Notes under the pieces: generated by a model | Databases searched by the model: none | What the model was told of the DNA's origin: nothing | What the model saw: the letters and a program-made list of their open reading frames with translations, nothing else | Program-made: the position numbers and the translations under genes | Shown: positions 34,772 through 46,098 of the stretch, in pieces | Layout: the number at the start of each line of letters is the position of its first letter | How positions within the stretch are numbered: position 1 is the stretch's first letter | Source of the DNA: Trichostrongylus colubriformis | Taxonomy: Eukaryota; Nematoda; Chromadorea; Rhabditida; Trichostrongylidae | NCBI GenBank assembly: GCA_963978905.1 | Contig: OZ022256.1 | Span: 21,701,743-21,765,742 of the forward strand | Direction: 5' to 3' | Length of the DNA: 64,000 bases

Positions 34772-35852
34772 TACAAGGGAGGGTCATGAGGTCGGTCCGG
34801 CCTTGTGCGATGGGATGTATACCACTGTACTCGTCTTGAGACGGGAAACTCAAATCTGCCTTCCAAATTTGCGAAACGATTCTGTGAGCAAAGTTATGAA
34901 GGGTAGTTTCCCGACATGGTCGACTTGAGTGGACGTGGAATGCTAGCTCAGCAAGGTGAGTTGTGGTGTACTGGATACGACGGGTGTTTCGCAGGAGATG
35001 GGTCGCAGGTTCGGATCCTTTGTGCGATTGCTCTTTTGCTTTTTCTCCCTTCAGCTCATATGAACCCAGAAAGTGCGTATTACCCCTGGTGATACACTTG
35101 CGCACTCGGCGTCCTCTGGACTCCATGATGGGTCTTCCTCATCTTCCTCGAAGCATGGCTCCTCGTCAGACTCAATTATTACGTTGTCGAGTGCAGCTTC
35201 CCGCAAAATAAACGAGAACTTTTCGATAACTTTTTGTTCCTTCCGAGAAGGCAGACGTCTCACTTCACAGGAACCGAAGTCCTTCAACAAGTACGCCAAC
35301 ACCAGCTTTGGGCAGAACATTGGGATTGAGTATGAGAGAAACTACTGTTTTTCTCTGCTAGACAACGCTACGTCACCTTATACCACATACTTATCTGTAC
35401 AACTGTACGCTCTGTTCAAGTCTACAGGATATAACGTACCACATGCCCTCTAAATGTCTTGAAAAAATGCATGAATCAGGAAACGTGAAATTTTGTCCCC
35501 TCTTGATGTTGAATGAAGAGGTAAACCTTTCAAATACTCACTAATACGCACTTTCTGGGTTCATATGAGCTGAAGGGAGAAAAAGCAAAAGAGCAATCGC
35601 ACAAAGGATCCGAACCTGCGACCCATCTCCTGCGAAACACCCATCGTATCCAGTACACCACAACTCACCTTGCTGAGCTAGCATTCCACGTCCACTCAAG
35701 TCGACCATGTCGGGAGACTACCCTTCATAACTTTGCTCACAGAATCGTTTCGCAAATTTGGAAGGCAGATTTGAGTTTCTCGTCCCAAGACGAGTACAGT
35801 GGTATACATCCCATCGCAAAAGGCCGGACCGACCTGATGACCCTCCCTTGTT
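34772..35852. mobile_element. foldback element with about 320-bp arms and tRNA-like boxes
   Basis: The left arm starts ACAAGGGAGGGTCATGAGGT and runs to about 35083. The right arm (about 35542-35852) is its nearly identical reverse complement. Each arm contains TAGCTCAGCAAGG (A-box-like) and, about 64 bases on, GGTTCGGATCC (B-box-like), plus a TTTTGCTTTTTCTCCC stretch. Spacing is longer than in a normal tRNA, so this is a tRNA-derived repeat, not a tRNA gene. The loop (about 460 bp) has no recognised coding region. Confidence 0.8.
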
Positions 35853-36125
35853 AGTTGGCTTGGACGGAGACTGGCCAGATTTTGACTTTTGTACTGTGAT
35901 AGAGTGCGGCGCCACAAAACAGGGAACTGTAATGGCTCGTTTTTCAGAAAAAAATGTGTCTCTGAAGAGGTGTGAAATGTTGAAGAAAGGTTTTACTGGA
36001 ATGCCACTTTCAAATTGAAATTAAGTAAAACCATTCATGAATGGGATCAAAATGATCATAAAATCATAAACTTGTCGAATATATTGTCACTTATTGCCTT
36101 AAAGTGCCTAAACTGAAACTTTCAG

Positions 36126-36674
36126 CTGAAGTGGAGTGTTTACGATGCCGTCATGCCCACAGGTGCTTTCTCGCCCCTTGGAGAGTCAATTTCCCATTTT
36201 ACTGAAAATGAAGATGATCCAGCTAAGAAACATGGACTTTTCTTACATATATAGATTCCTCTTCAAAAGCTCTAGCCATTGGTCTATTTTTCAGAGAAAT
36301 TGAACCACCCCTGCTGAAGTTATGGCAAAAAACCGGTGCGCGTCATACTTTTCCGCCGCAATCTGTCGATTTGGCAGAAATTAGGAGCGGTATTGTAGGT
36401 CTCGACAATTTACTGAGGAACCTAATGAGAAAATGGAAGAGAAGAGAAGCCTGCAGGTTCACATGAATTGGGCATTTTCTGACAAAATTGATGACGAGTT
36501 TGCTCACCACATGTTTCTGAAAATGATGGACTACAATTTCGCGGATACAGGGATTCGTTCAGCTCACATCTGCTGTATGTACTATTAGTTCCACAGCAAA
36601 GATTGTTCTTCACAGCTTCTCGGACTGCTCTAATTGCACATTTTGGAAGAAATGTTACTTGTCTTCTTACATGA
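36126..36674 (+). CDS. candidate multi-exon host gene, unrecognised family
   Basis: Exon A starts at 36126 after AACTTTCAG and reads LKWSVYDAVMPTGAFSPLGE and an acidic stretch. Exon B is 36295-36394 (acceptor ATTTTTCAG), reading PPLLKLWQKTGARHTFPPQS. Exon C is 36457-36574 (acceptor CCTGCAG, donor CTGCT/GTATGT), reading HHMFLKMMDYNFADTG. Exon D is 36616-36674 (acceptor CTTCACAG). B to C and C to D keep phase with 62- and 41-bp introns. The A to B join lacks a clean GT donor; GATCCAG/CTAAGAA could be a mutated site. The residues read as real protein but I do not recognise the family. It may be a pseudogene. Confidence 0.4.
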
Positions 36675-38552
36675 AATCTACTATCATTTGATTAACACGA
36701 TTACCGTGTCTGGTCTCGGGTAAACATCGCGGATTTCAAAAATTTGAGTGTCGGACTCTTCTCCTTCGCCACCTCCATTCCATCTTTAATGCAGCGAGGG
36801 CCGACAAGGTAAGGATATTTCATAAGACAAGTAGTAAGCAGATTATGGGAACAGGAAAGAATAAGGAACATAAAAACAGCTGAGAAAGCTTCGGTAAATG
36901 AAAGTGAAGGGGGAGGTAAGCAAGGAAAGTTCCATACATGGCTTCGGCATTAACATCCAAGCCATACTAGTTCGACAGCTCCAAAGCAGAATCGTAATCT
37001 ATGTAGGAACCAACTAGGGGATAAATTGGGTAAATGCACGAAAAAACAGCAAAGCTTTTTGAAGTTTCTAGACACATTAGGGCTCGTGTGACTACAAGCT
37101 GTTCAGCCTGTAGTAATAAGAAGTGGGGATACCCCAAGGGCCTTCCAATGAAGTAAGCTTCCCTCAAAAAAAGGGCACTTCCATCTCGCACGAAAAATGG
37201 TATCGAAACCTTCAAACACCGAAATTCGAAGAAATTGTAGTGAGAAAGATAGGAGAAGAAATGAAAAAACAAGCGTGATGGCCCTCCAATCAACGACTCA
37301 GAGGAAATGAAGGTGGCGATGGCGCTCAAAACATTCCAAGAAAATGGTACATGCATGATCATAACATGTGAGCAAAGTTGAGGCCTGCCACATTTCAATA
37401 AAATATTATTATATTACACAATGGACTCATAGCAAACATCATCATACCGTGCTGCTTGGCCATGCATATGCTCCTTCATTGTGACCCAGTAAGGTCGCCT
37501 TCTTATTTTGCAGCACTGACACCGACGCCGAGGGGGCACGCGGCGCTGGCACTGCTGCGATACTATTTATAAGGCTGTACCGAACCATGCAACAGCATGG
37601 TGATTTTGACGGCTATCGCACGAATCACGGGAATTGTGTTCATTTTGTCACAGTTTGTCGTTACATATAATGGGATCCTGCCGCGATCATCATACTGTTG
37701 TATGATTCGTTGGAACCTTACAAATAGAGCGGCAGTGGCGTCGGCCGCACTTGGTGCCACTGTCCTTATGGTTGATATCGATGGAGAATGGCATAGGACT
37801 GTTGTCATCAGTGCGTGTGAAGATCAGGGAAGATAATTCCCATCCTCAATCCATCACAATTCTCAATCCGAAGAGAGTTATGTGGGATACGGGTTTTTTG
37901 CATGCATTTGATTTGAACACTTTTATCTTGTTGGAGCGGATACCGAGAGCCATAGAAAGCAATACAGTACTCATTGTAGTACGCGTAGATATGAGATCTG
38001 AAGAGCCAGGGACCGGAGAAAACTCAGGAATTCAGCGGGTAGGGTGACTTTGTCCGAAATAAGACTAGAAGATTACACACGTACCCATCGTATAATAGTA
38101 TTTCAAGGCATGATAATTCTAACACGGGCCAATTCATAGTTCTCTTGTTGGCCGTCAGAGAGAAACTATTATATCTACCTGCATTTCTAGGTATATTCCA
38201 CAGGTCAGACTACATATAGAAAATCCTCTCTGGTATGAACGATATAAGAGACGTGACATATTGTGTGACTTCCTGAAGAAGAATTGGAACAAAGATGACT
38301 TCCATTCGCAGCTTTTTCACACAAAAACAGCCAATTTTTATTTTTTCACTGTAGTATGATGTGAAGAGTTAGCACATGAGATAACTGGTGCGCTGGAATG
38401 ATCGATTAGAGGCACTCTACATTAGGAATTTACCCCTTTTTCAAAGCAGTGGGATTTATATGAAATTGCATGACTGTCTAAAATGCAGAGCGTCTCATGC
38501 AAAAAAGGATGAAAATTTTGAAGGAGAAGTAGTAAGTGAGACACTCACTTCG
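36675..38552. other. unassigned sequence
   Basis: No supported gene. Overlapping open frames on both strands at 37563-37836 come with an Ala/Val-rich stretch but no recognisable domain. Confidence 0.35.
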
Positions 38553-39480
38553 TGTCGTGACTCGTGCACGACTATTTCATCCCCGTTGGGCAACGTGTGA
38601 AATATATACGCACTTGTCGTCGTCTTGGCCCTTGCCGTTTGAAGGGGATAAGCGGCTCGTCCTGCGTCCGCAGCGGTCGGTTACGACGCCGCTCTCCACT
38701 GTCCGTCCCGTGCGCAGTGTCATCAAGCGCACCCGTCGTCTCCGAAGAGCATCTCTGCGCAGCTGCTTCTCCAAGCAGCCCCTGGTGCGCAGCCGTCGTC
38801 CACCATTGCGGAACATCGTCGCAAGGATATGGAATGGAGGAAGCAGGATCTTCCGTCCTCTGCTGGTGTGGAACTGGACGTGCCGAAGAAACCCTGGTTA
38901 ACGCCACCAAGCACGACGGAAGGGTCAGTTAGCCCTCGGCCCCCTCTAGTGAGGAGAGAACCGATCCAGTAGGTTCCCTTTATATTAGGCGTTTCATCCC
39001 ATTTGTGGAGTGGGCATAAATGCCGTTATAGTATATCGTGTCTGTGTTGTGTACGAGTATATAATCTAAGTGTATTTGGTGCATATTACACGTGGGGATC
39101 AATTAATACGCATGTATTAATAACTATTTATCGATTAACCAGTTGTCGCCTATAGCATCAGAGATTTGAAGGGTTAACGCGCAGGGTCCATCTTGGGGTT
39201 AAGCGGGGTACACCGACACTAAGCGCAGTGGACGAGGCGCAGTCGGTGGGCCCTGAGGTCGTGGCGTAGTAAAAGTCGTATATCTGAAGTATCCAGGGGA
39301 GGACCGCCCATTACCGCGTGGTAGGCTCACCATCCGGCGCAACACCCTGGTATTCTCTCCCGGCGCACGGCACAGACGCTTCGCACTAATTCTTGTGTGC
39401 CGCTACTTTTGCCCCGTGGAGCCGCCCCGTTTCGCAATACTTCGTGCATGGATAGACATGTGGATGGGGTACAGCTAAAT
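38553..39480 (+). mobile_element. BEL-related LTR and leader fragment
   Basis: The start TGTCGTGACTCGTGCACGAC matches the start of the BEL 5' LTR at 42302 (TGTCGTGACTTACGCACGAC). Both continue with GC-rich, CGTCGTCT-type sequence, a T/G-rich stretch and a leader containing an AAC-GCAGGGT block. Similarity is loose beyond the start, so this is a diverged relative, probably an LTR plus some untranslated leader. No coding region follows. Overlapping open frames on both strands at 38536-38932 lie in the GC-rich LTR and are not genes. Confidence 0.5.
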
Positions 39481-40252
39481 GGGCTCACGAAGTCAGACGA
39501 CTCTCTGTATGTAGCAACCCCTTGTGGGAAGGAATCGAAGATCTGTGTGAGCATGGAATAGGCAACCGTGGCTTCCTGAAGCCGACATACATAACCAGTC
39601 ATGAATTTGAACTTCCCACCGCCCCAGTGAGGAAAGTTTTACAGCAGAATTGGAATATTTCTTTGATGTCAAAAATTCACGCATTTGGCTTTCATAAGTA
39701 TCTGAAACGCGGTACACATTAAATTAGTGTCCAAAAAATCCAGAGTCACGTGAATTACGTGCACCACGAGTGAATTCACAGTAACTGAACGAATTCTCCA
39801 AACGAAGACTTCAGATAGGGTATGCGGAATGAAAGAGCGAGACGGAGAAAGCTCATAAGGCAGGTGTACTTTTTTGTCAACACTCTGCTTTGCTCTCTTG
39901 AAGATAAATTAGTATGAGAAGATTACCTGTTTCCCATGTGTGCATATTCCGGCCTTTTCCGGAGAGCAAACTGAATTTTTCCCGGTAAGGAGGCGAGCTC
40001 AACTTTCACGATTTGAAAGACCCTAGAGCGAAATCAGAAGTAGTGAGATCAAGAAAATAAAAGTCAAATTTTGCAAGTTTATCACACTGACGACCGCGCC
40101 CGTTGCACTTGTCTGGCCAATGGTACCGTGCGCTGTTTTTCTCACATTCACGGCATAGTGCCACGAGCTCTTGAAAGGAATTTCTTAACGATAACTTTTT
40201 AGTTGTTGTTTTTCTCGAGTTGTAATTGGCAATGATCCTCAGCTAAGATATA

Positions 40253-40997
40253 CAGGGGGTGCCAAAAAAAAGTAATTTTGTCTCCTCCACTTTCGACCCC
40301 ATTTAGCCAAACTACAGTAAATTCTATTGAGGTATTCTCATCCCCAGAATCAAGAACAGACCTAACTCTATCACTATACTCCGTGGCAGCCTCCTGCACG
40401 AGCAAAAACGGGAGCAAGGAAAGAGTGAACAAGATGTGTCACCTCAACTGGGCAAAATCCGAAATTTCTTCGCCCTCTTTCACAACCTTGCTGACGTCCG
40501 TTCAATCTGGGTACCTAAGGGGATTCATACCGGATGGTGTTCTTTAACATTGCGTTTTTCCCGGGTTCCCAGCGCCCTTCGTTTCCAAGAGCCAAAACGT
40601 TCCCCTACCACTGAAACCCCTCCGGAGGCGGATTTGAGGCTGAAAATGATACTTTGGATCATAGCAGCCTTGTCCAAGCAGCAGGGGCTCTGTGACTTCC
40701 AAGAGCCGAAGGGCCAACCCTCAGGAAGCTGCCCACAAAAGACCTACCACGGAGCTTAACTCCACTGCTTTTAGCGAATTTTTAAATGTAGGTACTCCGA
40801 AGCCCGACTGCGCCGAATGAAACCTCCATACTTTTATGAACATGAACGTGAGGAGACACAGCTTGTTCCTGCTTTTAGAGGAACATTTCGGGAATGTTTT
40901 GCCCCAATACCTTTATCTCTTTCGTTTCCCTACGTTTTGTAAAATTGGCAGATGTGAGCCGTGGGCAAAATTACTTTTTTTTTTTTGGCACCCCCTG
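40253..40997. mobile_element. 745-bp Tc1/mariner-type MITE
   Basis: The left end is CAGGGGGTGCCAAAAAAAAG and the right end is its reverse complement. TA flanks both ends (40251-40252 and 40998-40999), and the repeats continue through AGTAATTTTG. The inside has no transposase; the small frames at 40278-40759 match nothing recognised. Confidence 0.88.
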
Positions 40998-41220
40998 TAG
41001 AGACCATGATGCGATCTGACAACATATGACTACATATTAGTAACTACTCTTTCCTAAATGGAGTTATAAAGCAGTTGAGTTTAATAATATCGAACTTAAT
41101 AATAATAATCATGAGTACACTGGTTTGATAATATTATAGTCAAGCATTGCTTTTGCATCGAGAGGTTCCAATATGAGTCGAAAAAGTGTACACACCGCAA
41201 AATATTCTTCCGTATACATA

Positions 41221-41674
41221 TTTAAAGGAACTGGGAGGGGTCCGAAACAAGAAAAAGATGCAAAGAAGTGAGCATTCTGTAACGAACGCAGAAGGTTAGA
41301 AGAGATAATCGGTGATAAAACCAGAATTCAAAAGTGCGACGCTGCGGTGTGTATTCGCTTCCCATTCGCATCCACGCACAGGCTTTCCGAGTTGTCCGCT
41401 GTAGGAGACGGGCCGCGGGCCAACGTTAGTTGTAGCACCTGACTCCCAGCGCAGGGGATTGGCCATTTCCAACTACATTAGCATACATATGAGTATATCT
41501 AGAAACAATAGAGAGAACAAAGGAAAGGTAAGAGGAAAGAACAACTTTATAGTAAAGATATCTCCTCTTGGCAACATGCCAAATTGGCGAGTTGTGCAAT
41601 GGCGGCCAATTAAACTCGTCCGAACTACGTCTGTTCTACCGTAGGCCAAAATTACCCCCTTCCGGTGTATTTAA
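41221..41674 (-). mobile_element. TIR insertion family 'R1', copy B (inverted)
   Basis: Bases 41395-41665 are the reverse complement of 28668-28950. The left end TTTAAAGGAACTGGGAGGGG resembles the reversed right end of copy A (TTTAAAGGCACCGGGAGGGG), and the right end is CCCCCTTCCGGTGT. ATTTAA occurs on both sides and may be a target duplication. Shorter than copy A, so internal sequence differs. Confidence 0.65.
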
Positions 41675-41768
41675 GTATAACTTGACAGCCAAAAGCTGAT
41701 TCAATGGACTACGCAGCAACCTATGCTTATGATCCTAATATATATAATCGGCTAAGTGTGTCTGTTGA

Positions 41769-41784
41769 TGTGTGTGTGTGTGTG
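41769..41784. repeat. (TG)8 microsatellite
   Basis: Eight uninterrupted TG units just upstream of the 41791 tandem repeat. Confidence 0.9.
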
Positions 41785-41790
41785 TTGACC

Positions 41791-42125
41791 GGAAATTCAT
41801 ATCTCGCGTCGCACAAAGCAGGGACTCTGATTTTTTGAAGTGATATGGGGGGTGGGCAGGGTGATGAGGGGACATCAGTGGTGAGGCGGAAGTAATAGCA
41901 GCTGATGAGGACTGCTAAGGAGCCTCGAAAGACGAGTGGCGGGAAATTGATATCTCGCGTCGCAGCGAAGCTGGAAGTCTGAATTTTCAAAGTGATGGGG
42001 GGGGTAAGGGAACATCAATGGTGAGGGACCGGAAGTGATAGCAACTGATAAGGGCTGATAAGGAGCCTTGGAAGACGAATGGCGTGAAATTGATATCTCG
42101 CATCGCAGTAAAGATGGGAGCCTGA
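41791..42125. repeat. diverged tandem repeat, about 145-151 bp period, 2.3 units
   Basis: Units begin GGAAATTCATATCTCGCGTC (41791), GGAAATTGATATCTCGCGTC (41942) and GAAATTGATATCTCGCATC (about 42084). Each is followed by G-rich sequence and a GGAGCCT-GAAGACGA block in the complete units. Confidence 0.8.
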
Positions 42126-42301
42126 ATTTTACATAACAGTTGGGCTGGCGCACACTATTGGCGCGTCACACATTAAAGCATGCAAAATGAGCTTGATCGA
42201 TATCGACTGATGCGGAAGGACGAGATTGACGGGAGGGATTTGTTTCCTTTTTCCGTTGCGGATTCCCTGTTTCTGCGAACTGTTTGAATGGTGATAGTAC
42301 T

Positions 42302-42895
42302 TGTCGTGACTTACGCACGACTTCAACAACAAGGGCGCACCATGGTCGCGAGCCGCGCTGATCCCGACACGAATATTGCGCTACGGTACTTGGACGCTCC
42401 GAGCACGCTCTCGCCGTTCGACTCTGGACTGCATCATCTATCGCGCAGTCAGTCTCCGTCGTGTGTCGTCCCGTGCAGTCGTCTCGCCTTCCTCCGCGTA
42501 TTCGACGCTCCTCCGTTCCGTACGACGCTCCAGCGGTCCTCGACGTACGACATCATCCCGAGGACGAGCGTAGCCGACCGGATCAAGGGCATGAAGGCTT
42601 AAAGGAGCCGCAGGGACCAAAGGTAACCACTGGAGGGACCGGTTACCTCTATGAGAGGTTCCCGGAACCGCCAGTGGGCTGACGTCTCGTTGTTTCCCCG
42701 TAGTTGCTGAGCACTGGTCCGCCCCATGTATGCGTATCGTAGTTTGTTGTTGTGTATATATTGTGTATTGTTTATTTATGTCTGTTTATTGCGTAGTTCA
42801 TGAAGGATGATGGACTTGTGGTTTGGGTATGCCGTTGCGTAGAAATACCGGAGGATAACCGGAATTCTTTTATCTGATCATGATCATGTGTAACA
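42302..42895 (+). repeat. BEL/Pao element 5' LTR (end approximate)
   Basis: It begins TGTCGTGACTTACGCACGAC and is inferred to end at GTGTAACA (42895), giving TG...CA termini of about 594 bp. A TTGGCGTAGAGCAG stretch right after could be the primer-binding site. The boundary is inference because no 3' LTR is present for comparison. The start is supported by the related fragment at 38553. Confidence 0.5.
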
Positions 42896-43812
42896 TCTTG
42901 GCGTAGAGCAGGTGTTTTCTTGTGTTTATGTGGTTGAACCGCAGGGTACGTTGCCGTAGGGGAGGTTCGTCGTGGTTATCCTTTCTTTGTAAGCGTAGGG
43001 GTTATAAGGGCCTGCTAGTACCAAGTTAAGGGGAATCCCGCGTGGCAGGACGAGCGAGGCGAGCGTAGGTAAGACCCCTATGCAGGATGCCGCACCGCGT
43101 CAGGGCGATTCACCGGTCGGTAACCCCGGTGCGATAGAAGCGTAGCTGGTGGGTTTCCCTGACACGAGGCGGTTCGACATGGTGCATCGGGCTGAGGTTC
43201 AACGTGGGGAAACCCACGTTGGGCCTTAGAGATCGAGCCTCGCTCACGCTCGCCGCCGCCCTAGTAGGTCTTCGGTAGTCATTGTGTATTGCGTGTTGCC
43301 TAATTGGGCACGCCTGCCCTTCCATACACGTACGCTACTATTTGGGCCACTGCCCTCTTGGCCTCATGTGGGACTATGTTCTCTTACCCGTGCAGCCTCG
43401 TGGCAGGAGCCTCGCGCGGGGACAGCCGTGATACGTCGAGCCATAGTTGACTCCAGCTGGATGGGGGAAGGTAAGGGAAACCCGGTAGTAGCTATAAGGC
43501 GTGTGTGCATGAAGGAGCACACGATGTCAGTTACGTGTATGCGTAGTGCGCAATCCTACTTAGGGCTATAACCTTCTCGCTTAAGAATGTGATCTTCGAT
43601 GTTCTTCCTCTCGTTGCGTATGCCGTCACTTTAACACTTGTCCACGTAACATTCCGGTTCTTCCGTTACGCCTAGCCAGCGTCGTGTATCGTGTATACTC
43701 ATTGCTGTCGCAGGGAGCTATCGGCTAATAGTTTTCTACGGCTCACCATAGATTCATCCTCCCGTATTTTAGATTTGGGTAAGGCAGTCACTACCTCCTG
43801 CCGGCGCACAAA
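42896..43812 (+). other. BEL untranslated leader
   Basis: GC-rich sequence between the probable primer-binding site and the gag ATG at 43813. It includes self-complementary blocks such as CGTGGGGAAACCCACG (43203-43218). Open frames on both strands here show no retroelement motifs. Confidence 0.5.
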
Positions 43813-45650
43813 ATGTCTAATATCGCATCATGCAAGGCGAACCTAACTAAGGCTATCTCAGCTTTGGAAAGCGTCAGAGGTAAGATCCCTGCATCTCTAC
43901 TGAGTCCTGTAGACGTAAATACGTGCGATTTCGATCTTGATGCATGTCATGCGCAATTACAGTCACATCTTTCACAGATTGGGGCATCACTTCGTACGGT
44001 GAAAGAACGGTATCAAGTTTTTCTCAATTTGGTTGCGAATTCGGCTACCCACGATGCCGACAGTAAAGCGTATGAGACGTACATGCAGGAATCTCGTGTA
44101 GAGGAGGCAATCAGTGCGGCTGAGGCTACCGTAGCATCACTTCGCTCACGCATAAGCGAACTTAGCACGCTAATCGACAAAGGTCCGACACCAACATCGT
44201 CGGATGTGGTGCACGAAAAGCCCCGGGACTATCCCACAGCTCCGTCTTATGCCAGCGTATCTACGCAACCTAATATTCAGACACAGCAGTGCTACAGCGT
44301 ACTCAGCCTATCGCCACAACGACCAACAGCGCAGTTAACATCTCCCTTGTTTGGCCCACTGTCAGCTCAGTCCGCTATACAGCTTGGTAAACTTACACTG
44401 GAACCATTCACGGGAGACATTACGCAGTTTCATAGGTTTTGGTGTGCTTTCGAGCTGTTAGTCCATAATGACCCCAATACGCCGCCGGTTCATAAGTTCT
44501 TGTATTTGCAAAGCCTACTGAAGGGCGAAGCACAAGTTGTATTGCAGGATCTTGATCCAGACGAGTGTAATTATTTTAAGTTGGTAAGAGCTTTGAAGAC
44601 GCGTTAAGATCGTCCATATAGGACACGTGCGCTTCTTCATAAGCAACTACAGCAACTCCCCGCAGCTCGAAACAATGGTTCAGATCTTCGTAATACATGG
44701 TTCCGCGTATCCGGTATACTCCATGGTTTGCGTCGTTATGAGGATTTTCGTACTGTACTACCGCTTCTTGATTTAGTCAAGAGCAAGTTTCCTTCGGAAA
44801 TCCAGCAGAAGCTGCATGATCTCGAAATTCAAACTAACTCAGATTTTGACCTCGATCAGGTCATGCAGAAGCTCGATTACATCATCGCTTCCAGGGAGAA
44901 GTATGAAGACTCTACCACGCTTAGGGACAGCTTCTCTGTAAATACATCTCATCAGCGCAGTCCATCGCGTCCTTCGTCGTCACATAGGTCTTCGCGGTCA
45001 TCGTCTAGTCCAACAAGATGCTGTTTCTGCGAAGCAAAGAATCATTCTTCTTCACGTTGCCGACTGGATATACCAGTCGTTGCTCGTCGCACTATCGCAC
45101 GACTATCAGGACTATGTTGGAAATGTTTGCGAGAGGGTCATTCTGTTCGTTCGTGTCGTTATTCTTCTTGTCGCGTATCCGGGAGGGAACATCATGATCT
45201 CTTGTGTCAAGATGCGTCACGTGATCGCCACAGGTCACGTAGAGACCGCCATCGAGATGACAGTCAATATCGTTCACCGCGTCGTTACTCCTCGCGTAGT
45301 CCATCTGAGGACCACAGAAGGCACTACAGGTCGTCTCGTAGTCGTAGATCTCGCTCGTACTCTCGTGACCGGCACGATTCTCGTAGGAGATATGATACTC
45401 GTCACTCTTCTCGCTCACATTCTCCTCAGCGCGTCACATTCCATTCTCCCATAAGGGATCGGTCTGGTCATCGCACGCGCCACGGTTCACCGTATCCGCA
45501 ACGTGATCGATCATTCAAGTCCGAGGATGAAGAGGAAATTTCGTCGTGTCATACAGACTCGTCGCCTGCTCACTCTATCAGTGCCTCGCGTAGTGCCTCG
45601 CTTATGCTTGTGCCTTCAATCGTGACACCGCGCGACTCCAAGAAATCTTC
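43813..45650 (+). pseudogene. gag: BEL gag with zinc knuckles and RS-rich tail
   Basis: One frame, opened by ATG at 43813 and broken by a single TAA at 44605-44607, encodes Gag. The N-terminal part is helical; a DUF1759-like capsid region lies around LEPFTGDITQFHRFW (about 44400-44730). Zinc knuckles of CX2CX4HX4C form lie at 45019-45060 (CCFCEAKNHSSSRC) and about 45115-45156 (CWKCLREGHSVRSC), with a third degenerate Cys/His cluster after. Then about 100 residues (about 45208-45515) are Arg/Ser dipeptide-rich, as in SR splicing proteins, followed by an acidic stretch. Gag would form the particle and bind RNA. The stop inactivates it. Confidence 0.85.
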
Positions 45651-46098
45651 TTGTTTCTCGATTCTGGAGCGCAGAAAAGCTTCATTGCATCAAGCACGGT
45701 ACAGCGCCTAGGGCTTCGTGTCCTCGACAAAGAGCCTCGTACGTTCATCACGTTTGGTGGTTATTCAACCACGGAAGTTTCTGGTGTCGTGCAGCTTACT
45801 CTTGTCGATTTACATGGTGATGAACTCGTAGTAGAGCTCACCACTAAACAGACGGTTACGTTGCGCCAATCGCCACCATCTTTGTCGTCAGAAGATCTCG
45901 ACTTTATTCGACACCATGGGTTTTCTCTGCCTCTGTGTCAGTCCAGTTCCGTGCTTCCTGACGTTCTTATCGGTATTGACCACTTTTGGGATGTTTTCTC
46001 AACAGAATCTCCCATTTGCCTGCCTTCGGGCATGGTTTTGTGTCATACTCGGTTTGGTACCATCGTCTCGGGTAACTTGGTTTTTCGGATGGGCCATC
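45651..46098 (+). pseudogene. BEL aspartic protease region (A17 type)
   Basis: The frame changes by one relative to gag at about 45650 and begins with FLDSGAQKSFI, carrying the catalytic DSGA of Pao-type proteases. Further blocks include VLIGIDHFWDVF and GTIVSG. The gag-protease shift could be a mutation or a programmed frameshift; no slippery site was identified. Near 46095 the frame changes again into RT, which looks like damage because the continuation reads smoothly in the new frame. Confidence 0.8.

Noticed and set aside
36422..36613. Cys-rich minus-strand peptide
   Set aside because: It lies opposite better supported plus-strand exons with splice sites and has no signal peptide or known Cys pattern.
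38536..38932. Overlapping Arg/Ser/Pro-rich genes on both strands
   Set aside because: They lie in GC-rich sequence that resembles the BEL LTR start; open frames on both strands follow base composition.
45092..45418. Minus-strand and alternative-frame genes across BEL gag
   Set aside because: They are shadows of the zinc-knuckle and RS-rich gag frame.
45640..45665. Programmed ribosomal frameshift between BEL gag and protease
   Set aside because: No slippery heptamer or clear downstream pseudoknot was identified, and the element has several other frame breaks, so simple mutation is equally likely.
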